Origin: Propionibacteriales bacterium
GTDB lineage: Bacteria > Actinomycetota > Actinomycetes > Propionibacteriales > Propionibacteriaceae
DNA: 5,394 nucleotides
Direction: 5' to 3'
NCBI GenBank assembly: GCA_030453285.1
Contig: JAKDKP010000209.1
Location: 1 to 5,394 of the forward strand
How positions within the stretch are numbered: the first letter of the stretch is position 1; each line of letters starts with the position of its first letter. Under the pieces are notes generated by a model. That model was given only the letters and a program-made list of their open reading frames with translations, searched no databases and was not told where the DNA came from. The position numbers and the translations under genes were made by a program. This document shows positions 1 through 4,605 of the stretch, in pieces.

Positions 1-7
1 CGACTAG

Positions 8-16
8 TTGTCCACA
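8..16 (+). promoter_or_regulatory. DnaA box, TTGTCCACA
   Basis: The sequence is TTGTCCACA. It matches the DnaA-box form favoured in high-GC actinobacteria and differs from the E. coli consensus TTATCCACA at one base. It would bind the initiator DnaA through its domain IV. The location upstream of dnaN supports a role in origin function. Confidence 0.72.
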
Positions 17-25
17 GGATCCACA
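17..25 (+). promoter_or_regulatory. Weak DnaA box directly abutting the first (GGATCCACA)
   Basis: This nine-mer follows the first box with no gap and in the same orientation. It keeps the ATCCACA core but has GG in place of TT at the first two positions. Tandem weak and strong boxes are common in origins, but on its own this match would be unremarkable. Confidence 0.3.
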
Positions 26-92
26 CCACCTACCACTACCTCTACTGGTGATACATCTGAGAAGAACAGGAAGAAGTCTGTGCGCCCCGGGC

Positions 93-101
93 TGTGGACA
101 T
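93..101 (-). promoter_or_regulatory. Inverted DnaA box (ATGTCCACA on the minus strand)
   Basis: The plus strand reads TGTGGACAT, so the minus strand reads ATGTCCACA. That is one mismatch, at the first base, from the box at position 8. It lies about 80 bases from that box and in opposite orientation, as is usual for clustered DnaA boxes in actinobacterial origins. Confidence 0.5.
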
Positions 102-140
102 CCCGCGCATTGACCCAGCCCCGACCTCGTACGAGGGGAG

Positions 141-409
141 TCACCGGGGCGGGTACTCCACCGTCGCTGCGACGCGGACGGCCGCATCCGCACCTTGTTC
201 GCGCACGATCACGCCGGTCGGGGTTGCCCGATCAACATCATCCCCAAGACGGTGCGTGGGCTCGACCACCACGCCGCGTCGTGACTCGGTCCGGCCGGCA
301 TGTCTGGCCCTACAAATCGCACGTCCATCCCCGCAAGGGTGAGGATCTCGAACGGCCCGAACACGTCCAACTCGTCGAAACCGTCAAACACCACAATTTG
401 TATGTCCAC
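141..409 (-). pseudogene. Decayed N-terminal end of a DJ-1/PfpI-type gene
   Basis: Read leftward from a GTG at 409-407, the translation opens VDIQIVVFDGFDELDVFG and continues PFEIL. This is the characteristic first strand, loop and helix of DJ-1/PfpI (class I glutamine amidotransferase-like) proteins. It includes the acidic residue of the G-P-x-E motif (E21). The spacing then contracts: the usual ten or so residues before the DVRFV strand are nearly absent. After residue ~35 the family-like sequence moves to another frame, where from ~284 it reads SRRGVVVEPTHRLGDD. That frame stops at 141-143. The nucleophile-elbow cysteine region and the rest of the ~190-residue domain are missing. I read this as a dead fragment. 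It could be the DJ-1 half of a GlxA-type regulator or a stand-alone DJ-1 protein; the short start before the first strand fits a stand-alone protein better. It is certainly not an intact gene. Confidence 0.6.
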
Positions 410-412
410 GTC

Positions 413-525
413 ATCGACCCCGTCGCGGGACGATCCGGAGTCCGCTCGTCGGCAACCTGCGGCTGCATTTCCGGAGACTGCTCGGCACCACCCCAAGTGC
501 CTACCGGATGGCCTTCGGTCGATGA
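413..525 (+). pseudogene. Decayed C-terminal end of an AraC/GlxA-family transcription regulator
   Basis: Only the second helix-turn-helix and tail of an AraC-type DNA-binding domain remain. In one frame 413-454 reads IDPVAGRSGVRSSA. From 454 the next frame reads NLRLHFRRLLGTTPSAYR and ends RMAFGR at a TGA (523-525). Joined by a single inserted base near 454 they give the standard arrangement VA..SGF.S..NLR.HFRR..GTTP.AYR..F. The match to AraC family C-termini is very specific. The N-terminal effector domain and first HTH are gone. The remnant starts only a few bases from the start of the opposite-strand DJ-1 remnant. GlxA-type regulators and DJ-1/PfpI genes are commonly adjacent in actinobacteria, so the two are probably leftovers of one locus. 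No function is expected. Confidence 0.7.
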
Positions 526-584
526 CTGTGCTTTCGTACGACGGCCTGACCGGCTCCCTTGAGCCCGTCGAGGTCGCCAGCTGA
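522..584 (+). pseudogene. Possible 20-codon stub overlapping the AraC stop, perhaps another DJ-1 start
   Basis: An ATG overlaps the AraC remnant's stop codon (ATGA, 522-525) and opens a 20-codon frame ending at TGA 582-584. It reads MTVLSYDGLTGSLEPVEV and resembles the opening strand of DJ-1/PfpI proteins (..VLYDGLTALD..GPYEV..), with about two residues lost. The ATGA overlap is typical of translationally coupled genes, so the ancestral regulator may have been followed by a DJ-1-like gene. The stretch is too short to be sure and could be chance. Confidence 0.25.
547..570. repeat. Imperfect inverted repeat, possible hairpin upstream of dnaN
   Basis: GGCTC (552-556) pairs with GAGCC (561-565) around a CCTT loop. 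After one C-C mismatch, GAC (548-550) pairs with GTC (567-569). This gives an 8-pair stem with one bulge and a G-U closing pair. No T-run follows, so it is not a classical intrinsic terminator. It may be a relic of the decayed genes or occur by chance. Confidence 0.3.
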
Positions 585-597
585 CCCGGCGGCGGGA

Positions 598-626
598 TGC
601 ACGGGCCACCGAGGCGTGGCTATGAT
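598..626 (+). promoter_or_regulatory. Probable dnaN promoter
   Basis: A clear -10 hexamer TATGAT lies at 621-626, five of six with the sigma-70/HrdB consensus. Seventeen bases upstream, TGCACG (598-603) is a poor -35 (three of six). A TG at 617-618 is one base out of the extended -10 position. Transcription would start near 633, giving dnaN a leader of about 45 bases containing its ribosome binding site. TATGAT is distinctive in such GC-rich DNA. Confidence 0.5.
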
Positions 627-666
627 CACAGTCCGGCACGTCAGCAGACGACGGGATCGCACAAGC

Positions 667-673
667 AGGAGGA
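667..673 (+). promoter_or_regulatory. Shine-Dalgarno AGGAGGA that fixes the dnaN TTG start
   Basis: AGGAGGA is a near-perfect anti-16S match. It ends four bases before a TTG at 678-680 (five counted from the GGAGG core). The next residues are KIRLKRD, the usual beginning of DnaN proteins. This makes TTG the start rather than the in-frame ATG at 597, whose 27 extra residues are unlike the family and would place the promoter inside the gene. Confidence 0.75.
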
Positions 674-677
674 CAGG

Positions 678-1832
678 TTGAAGATCCGACTCAAGCGGGA
701 CGTACTCGCTGACGCCGTCCAGTGGGCAGCCCGCAGCCTCCCGCAGAGCCCCACCGTACCGATCCTGGCCGGGATGCTCCTCAAGGCCGACAACGCCGGT
801 GTGACCCTGTCGAGCTTCGACTACGAGACCTCAGCCAAGATCAACGTCGAGGGCACGGTGAGCGACGAGGGGCAGGTGCTGGTCTCGGGCCGCCTGCTCG
901 CCGACATCAGCCGCGCCCTGCCCAACAAGGAGGTCGAGATCGATGCCGACCACCAGCGGATGGAACTCACCTGCGGGTCGGCCCGGTTCACCCTCCAGGC
1001 GCTCCCGGTCGACGACTACCCGAATCTGCCTGACATGCCCGACGAGACCGGGACGGTCACCAGCGCGCAGTTCGCCCAGGCCGTCGGTCAAGTGGTCGTC
1101 GCTGCCGGCCGCGACGAACTGCTCCCGGTGTTCACCGGTGTCCGGATGGAGATCGAGGGCGACACCTTGTCCCTGCTGGCCACCGACCGGTACCGGATGG
1201 CGCTGAAGGAGATCACCTGGAACCCGGGTTCCTCTTCGGCCAGCAGCAACGCGCTGATCCCGGCCAAGGTGCTGTCCGACACCGCCAAGTCGATGACCTC
1301 CGGCGATCAGATCCACCTCTCCCTGGCCGCCACCTCCGCTGGTGACGGCCTGATCGGCTTCGAGGGAGACGGTCCCGGTGGCGTACGACAGACCACCACG
1401 CGTCTGCTGGACGGCGAGTTCCCCAAGGTCCGTCACATCATGAACATGCAGCCGGCCCTGAACGTTCGGCTCAACACCAACGAGATCGTCGCCGCCGCCA
1501 AGCGGGTCGCGCTGGTTGCCGAGCGGAACACCTCGATCCGGATGGGCATCGAGGACGGTTCGGTCACCCTGTCGGCCGCCACCGGCGACCAGGCCCAGGC
1601 CACCGAGGCGCTCGAGGCGATCACCGAGCACGTGTCCGAGAACGAAATGGTCGCGGCCGGCTTCAACCCGACCTACCTGCTCGACGCGCTGAGTGTGTTC
1701 ACCACCCCGTACGTCCGATTCTCGTTCACCGCCCCCGGCAAGCCATGCCTGCTCACCGGCTTGCAGGAGATCGACGGCGAACCCGAGACCGACTACCGGC
1801 ACGTGATCATGCTGATGCGTCTCCCCGGCTGA
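678..1832 (+). CDS. dnaN: DNA polymerase III subunit beta (sliding clamp)
   Basis: The product dimerises into the ring that encircles DNA and tethers the replicative polymerase and other clamp-binding proteins. The 384-residue length fits the family, which has three repeated clamp domains, here roughly 1-120, 125-250 and 255-384. Recognisable conserved segments are FTLQALPVDDYP (from ~104), TDRYRMA (~169), GEFPKVR (~246), FNPTYLLDAL (~329) and the C-terminal MRLPG. Translation starts at a TTG behind a strong Shine-Dalgarno. The tail reads IMLMRLPG where most clamps have MPM/VRL; the leucine replaces a proline that lines the partner-binding cleft in the E. coli clamp. The gene lies next to a likely origin, as expected for dnaN, and the next gene follows after 35 bases on the same strand. 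The identification is firm. Confidence 0.97.
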   Translation: MKIRLKRDVLADAVQWAARSLPQSPTVPILAGMLLKADNAGVTLSSFDYETSAKINVEGTVSDEGQVLVSGRLLADISRALPNKEVEIDADHQRMELTCGSARFTLQALPVDDYPNLPDMPDETGTVTSAQFAQAVGQVVVAAGRDELLPVFTGVRMEIEGDTLSLLATDRYRMALKEITWNPGSSSASSNALIPAKVLSDTAKSMTSGDQIHLSLAATSAGDGLIGFEGDGPGGVRQTTTRLLDGEFPKVRHIMNMQPALNVRLNTNEIVAAAKRVALVAERNTSIRMGIEDGSVTLSAATGDQAQATEALEAITEHVSENEMVAAGFNPTYLLDALSVFTTPYVRFSFTAPGKPCLLTGLQEIDGEPETDYRHVIMLMRLPG

Positions 1833-1867
1833 GCAACCCACTCGAGCAGCCAGACATCGAGTAGCCC

Positions 1868-2734
1868 GTGCCACACGTCCTGGACACCGTCTCTCGGATG
1901 GTCTGGTCGACCGCCGGGCGGCGGGTCGACCTGGCCGATGAACACCGATGGCTTGATGCACCGACCACCACGTCGGCGACCGTCGGTGCCGATTGGCTCG
2001 TCGACGCGGCTACCGCCTGGGATGCCGGTATGACCGAGGAGGCCGCGACGGGCCTGGTTGCGGACATGTCGATCTTCGAGCGCCCCGCCGGCAGCACCTC
2101 GCCGGACGACCTGGGATTCTCGATCGCCACCCTGCAACCAGCGATCCGTGACTTCTACGAACACACCGCCGCCTGGCGGGTCGAAGTGTGGACCCAGTGG
2201 AGCCCGCCGTACGGGCTGGGCGGCGCACTCGTCTCGCACCTGTACGGCCGACGGGTCCACCAACTCGCCCTGCCGGTGCATCCCCTGGAGGTGTCGAGGG
2301 GGATGGATTCCCGCATCGTGTCGTTCACCGGCACCGACGGTCGCGCGTTGGGATCGGCCTGGCTTCGGACGCTGCGCTCGACCGGGACGTACGTGTTCTC
2401 GGGGCTGTACCGGCCAGTCCAGTTGCCCGGGCACGCCACCCCCATGCTGAACGTGAACTTCCCGCTGCAGGCGCAGAACGTCGAGGTCTTCCTACGTCCC
2501 GAAACCCGCCCGGACGGATCGTTGGTGCTGCACTCGGGCGCCGGTGGCTTCGGCGATCCGGGCGCCTACGTGCTGGTGGTGGGTCGACGTGGTGCCCATG
2601 CCGTACGGGTGCCGATCCATGAGCGTTTCACCGCCTGGACCGACGAGGAGGGTGTGTTGCGTACCGATCACGAACTCAAGTGGGGACGCCAGACCGCCCT
2701 GCGGCTGCACTACAAACTGGAACCTCGCGGCTGA
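1868..2734 (+). CDS. Conserved-looking protein of unknown function between dnaN and gnd
   Basis: This 288-residue protein has no motif I can assign to a named family. It shows no signal peptide or membrane segment, so it is probably cytoplasmic. The N-terminal third (1-95) is rich in acidic and small residues and looks helical. A sharp aromatic block follows (FYEHTAAWRVEVWTQWSP, 96-113), then LYGRRVHQLALP and GMDSRIV. The C-terminal half looks beta-rich and ends with RLHYKLEP. Uncharacterised actinobacterial proteins with this type of FYEHT..W..EVWTQWSP core are familiar to me, but I cannot name the domain. The GTG at 1868 is the first possible start after an in-frame TAG at 1862. There is no good Shine-Dalgarno, and an ATG at 1898 is an alternative. 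The 35-base gap after dnaN and the lack of a clear promoter suggest co-transcription with dnaN. Codon usage matches the neighbours. Confidence 0.88.
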   Translation: MPHVLDTVSRMVWSTAGRRVDLADEHRWLDAPTTTSATVGADWLVDAATAWDAGMTEEAATGLVADMSIFERPAGSTSPDDLGFSIATLQPAIRDFYEHTAAWRVEVWTQWSPPYGLGGALVSHLYGRRVHQLALPVHPLEVSRGMDSRIVSFTGTDGRALGSAWLRTLRSTGTYVFSGLYRPVQLPGHATPMLNVNFPLQAQNVEVFLRPETRPDGSLVLHSGAGGFGDPGAYVLVVGRRGAHAVRVPIHERFTAWTDEEGVLRTDHELKWGRQTALRLHYKLEPRG

Positions 2735-2856
2735 CCGCACCCGGTATGGCCTCGGTGGAGACCTTGTTCCACCCCTGCCTGCGCGTAGGCGTGGCGGACG
2801 CGGCAGGATGGCCCGTGCACGACATCGCCTCGCACTCGGAGCAGAAGGAGCTGGTT

Positions 2857-3744
2857 ATGGACCTCGGAATCGTCGGACTGGGCAAGATGGGCGGCAACAT
2901 GCGCGAGCGACTGCGCGCCGCCGGACACACCGTGGTCGGCTATGACCAGAACCAGGAGATCAGCGACGCCACCTCCTTGGGTGACATGGTCGACCAGCTC
3001 ACCGGCGAGACCAAGGTGGTCTGGCTGATGGTGCCGATCAGCGCCCTGGGCGGGGTCGTGCACGATCTGTCCGAATTGCTCGGTGACGGCGATCTGGTGA
3101 TCGACGGTGGCAACACCCGGTGGAGCGAGGATCAGCCGCGCGCCGACCTGCTGGGTGAGAAGGGCATCCACTTCCTCGACTGCGGGGTCTCTGGTGGCGT
3201 CTGGGGCAAGGACCTGGGGTACGCCCTGATGGTCGGCGGGGACGCCGACGATGTCGCCACCGCGCAACCCATCTTCGATGCGCTCAAGCCCGAAGGTGAT
3301 CATGGTTTCGTCCACGCCGGCAAGCATGGCGCCGGTCACTTCGCCAAGATGGTCCACAACGGGATCGAGTACGCGATCATGCAGTCGTACGCCGAGGGTT
3401 GGGAACTGCTCACCGCATCCGAGGAGGTCACCGGCAAGGTGCCGGACATCTTCGCCTCCTGGCAGGAGGGCACCGTGATCAGGTCCTGGCTGCTCGACCT
3501 GTTGGTGAACGCGCTGCAGCAGGACGACGATCTGTCCGAGATCAAGGGGTACGCCGACGATTCCGGGGAGGGCCGCTGGACCATCGAGGCCGCCATCGAT
3601 CACGCCGTCCCGGTGCCGGCGATCAGTGCCGCCCTCTTTGCCCGCTTCGTCTCCCGGCAGGAGGATTCACCGGCGATGAAGATGATTGCCGCGATGCGCA
3701 ACCAGTTCGGCGGCCACGCCGTGCTGCCGGAGTCGGCCAACTGA
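2857..3744 (+). CDS. gnd: 6-phosphogluconate dehydrogenase, decarboxylating, short form (probably NAD-dependent)
   Basis: The enzyme oxidises and decarboxylates 6-phosphogluconate to ribulose 5-phosphate in the oxidative pentose phosphate pathway. At 295 residues it is the short form, not the ~470-residue classical enzyme. Visible features are the Rossmann motif GLGKMG (7-12), IDGGNTRW (82-89), the substrate loop GVSGGVWG (110-117) and the catalytic block KMVHNGIEY (164-172) with Lys164, Asn168 and Glu171. GRWTIEAAIDHAVPVPAI (239-256) opens the helical C-terminal part. Asp30 (GYDQN) ends the second beta strand, where NADP-specific enzymes carry Asn-Arg, so NAD is the likely cofactor. The ATG at 2857 follows AAGGAG (2845-2850) by six bases. 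A longer in-frame start at 2680 overlaps the upstream gene and adds unrelated residues. The 122-base gap upstream could hold a promoter (CAGGAT at 2804-2809 as a weak -10). gnd next to dnaN is typical of actinobacteria. Confidence 0.95.
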   Translation: MDLGIVGLGKMGGNMRERLRAAGHTVVGYDQNQEISDATSLGDMVDQLTGETKVVWLMVPISALGGVVHDLSELLGDGDLVIDGGNTRWSEDQPRADLLGEKGIHFLDCGVSGGVWGKDLGYALMVGGDADDVATAQPIFDALKPEGDHGFVHAGKHGAGHFAKMVHNGIEYAIMQSYAEGWELLTASEEVTGKVPDIFASWQEGTVIRSWLLDLLVNALQQDDDLSEIKGYADDSGEGRWTIEAAIDHAVPVPAISAALFARFVSRQEDSPAMKMIAAMRNQFGGHAVLPESAN

Positions 3745-3787
3745 CCTGTACGGCCCTCAGCCTGTGGCGGTCACTGGTCTGGGTCAG
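3741..3787. repeat. Inverted repeat across the convergent gnd / deacetylase ends
   Basis: CTGACC (3741-3746) pairs with GGTCAG (3782-3787), and its inner part TGACC also pairs with GGTCA (3769-3773). A small GCC-TGT-GGC hairpin (3760-3768) sits in the loop. The arms contain the stop codons of both converging genes. There is no T-run on either strand, so this is at best a weak bidirectional terminator, and no better one is visible in the 26-base gap. Confidence 0.2.
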
Positions 3788-4529
3788 CGTCACCGGGGTC
3801 GGCGATGCCGCCCAGGTCGTGCACCCGGAAGGTGACGGCGTACTCGACACCGAGTGCCTCGCCGCCGGTGCGCAGCAGCTCGGGAATGAACTCGCCCGGG
3901 TGAGGGTGCCCGGTGACGTGCGCGAGGTAGGCCTGATGGCTGCGTAGTGACGCGACACTGGCGTCGACGGCCCGCTGATCGACCTCGACCGCGTGGGTCG
4001 GCTCATCATGACCGGCGACCAGCAGCGCGGTGGTGTGCCATTTGGCCAGGCCCTCCTGCTCGGCGAGCTCACGGAAGACCCAGGTGTTGTCGGCGTCTCG
4101 TACGGCGTCGACCACGCTGACGCCGGCCCCTCGATGGTCGGCCTGGTTGAGGGTCCCGTACGCCTCGAAGTCGAAATTGGCCGTCACCACCGCATCCGGT
4201 CGAAACCGGCGGATAGCGCGGGCGATGTCGCGGCGCAGGTCGAGATCGGCGACCAGCATGCCGTCGGGATGTTCGAGGATCGTCAGATCGGATACCCCGA
4301 CCACCTCACAGGCGGCGCGCTGTTCGGCGGCGCGTAGCGGGCGGATCTCCTCCGGTGGGCGATCCATGCCGGCTTCCCCGCCGGTGAGCAGCAGATAGCC
4401 CACCTCGATGCCGCGCTCGACCCAGGTGGCCACGGCCGCCGAGGCGCCATACTCCATGTCGTCGGGGTGGGCGACCACGCAGAGCACACGAGCCCAGTCG
4501 CGGTCGGGCAGAGGAGTCAGGGTGGGCAT
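3771..4529 (-). CDS. PIG-L / LmbE-family zinc-dependent deacetylase
   Basis: This 252-residue protein belongs to the family that removes acetyl groups from N-acetylglucosamine-type substrates (relatives include MshB, Mca and PIG-L). The signature AHPDDMEYG is at residues 20-28, so His21 and Asp24 are zinc ligands and Asp23 the probable general base. The third ligand is His132 in NQADHRGAG. LLLTGGEAG (46-54), RAAEQRAACEVVGV (66-79), EHPDG (86-90) and RPDAVVTANF (110-119) complete the family pattern. No signal peptide is seen, so it is probably cytoplasmic. It is shorter than MshB and Mca (~290 residues) and lacks features that would tie it to mycothiol, so the substrate is open. The start ATG has only a weak Shine-Dalgarno (GCGAG). 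The gene converges on gnd (26 bases apart) and diverges from the membrane protein gene, so it is probably transcribed alone. Confidence 0.92.
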   Translation of the reverse strand: MPTLTPLPDRDWARVLCVVAHPDDMEYGASAAVATWVERGIEVGYLLLTGGEAGMDRPPEEIRPLRAAEQRAACEVVGVSDLTILEHPDGMLVADLDLRRDIARAIRRFRPDAVVTANFDFEAYGTLNQADHRGAGVSVVDAVRDADNTWVFRELAEQEGLAKWHTTALLVAGHDEPTHAVEVDQRAVDASVASLRSHQAYLAHVTGHPHPGEFIPELLRTGGEALGVEYAVTFRVHDLGGIADPGDADPDQ

Positions 4530-4556
4530 GATGCTCGCTTTCGTCGGTGTTGCTTG

Positions 4557-4562
4557 ATCGTA
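4557..4562 (-). promoter_or_regulatory. Possible -10 element for the PIG-L deacetylase gene
   Basis: On the minus strand this reads TACGAT (TANNNT class, four or five bases like the consensus), 27 bases before the deacetylase ATG. Transcription would start around 4550, leaving a ~21-base leader with the GCGAG ribosome site. A TG lies two bases upstream of the hexamer. No convincing -35 is present, so the call is tentative. Confidence 0.35.
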
Positions 4563-4593
4563 CGCATCTCGGCACGTTGATCCGCGCTGCCAC

Positions 4594-4599
4594 TAGCAT
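4594..4599 (+). promoter_or_regulatory. Possible -10 element giving a leaderless mRNA for the membrane protein
   Basis: TAGCAT (TANNNT class) ends six bases before the ATG at 4606. A start site at the normal distance from this -10 would fall on the A of the ATG. No Shine-Dalgarno is present between the two, which fits leaderless translation, common in actinobacteria. The first three bases of the hexamer are an in-frame TAG, so the gene cannot start further upstream. No clear -35 is seen. Confidence 0.45.
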
Positions 4600-4605
4600 C
4601 CCCTC

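Larger units (their letters stand above)
1..140. other. Probable edge of the chromosomal origin (oriC), dnaA-dnaN intergenic region
   Basis: No reading frame here looks like a protein. The stretch has one DnaA box with the usual high-GC actinobacterial sequence, a weak box directly after it and a third, inverted, near 93. Between them are a pyrimidine-rich run (about 21-47) and an almost all-purine run (59-76), with lower GC than the rest of the window. Because dnaN follows, this is best read as the dnaN-side end of the dnaA-dnaN intergenic origin. Most of the origin, with its other boxes, would lie to the left. The inference rests on the boxes plus gene context. The unwinding element is not identified. 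Confidence 0.5.

Noticed and set aside
402..410. DnaA-box-like ATGTCCACG
   Set aside because: It has two mismatches and is explained by the first codons (GTG GAC AT) of the opposite-strand DJ-1 remnant.
8..562. 184-codon plus-strand frame across the origin region
   Set aside because: It overlaps DnaA boxes and the opposite-strand DJ-1 remnant. Only its last part, the AraC HTH piece, resembles a protein family.
831..1961. 376-codon open frame on the minus strand opposite dnaN
   Set aside because: It lies entirely antisense to a firmly identified dnaN, has the low-complexity Gly/Arg/His composition of high-GC shadows and shows no family motif.
2764..2791. TTGTTC ... TAGGCG as a gnd promoter
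   Set aside because: The -10 lacks the final T and the spacing is 16. CAGGAT at 2804-2809 is no stronger, so no separate promoter feature is claimed.
2680..2856. Longer in-frame start for gnd
   Set aside because: It would overlap the preceding gene and add 59 unrelated residues. The ATG at 2857 has a good Shine-Dalgarno and the correct family N-terminus.
2710..3603. 297-codon open frame on the minus strand opposite gnd
   Set aside because: It is antisense to gnd. Its His/Asp/Val-rich pattern mirrors gnd codons and no domain is visible.
3745..3770. Strong intrinsic terminator between the convergent genes
   Set aside because: No stable stem followed by a T-run is present on either strand; only the weak inverted repeat is reported.
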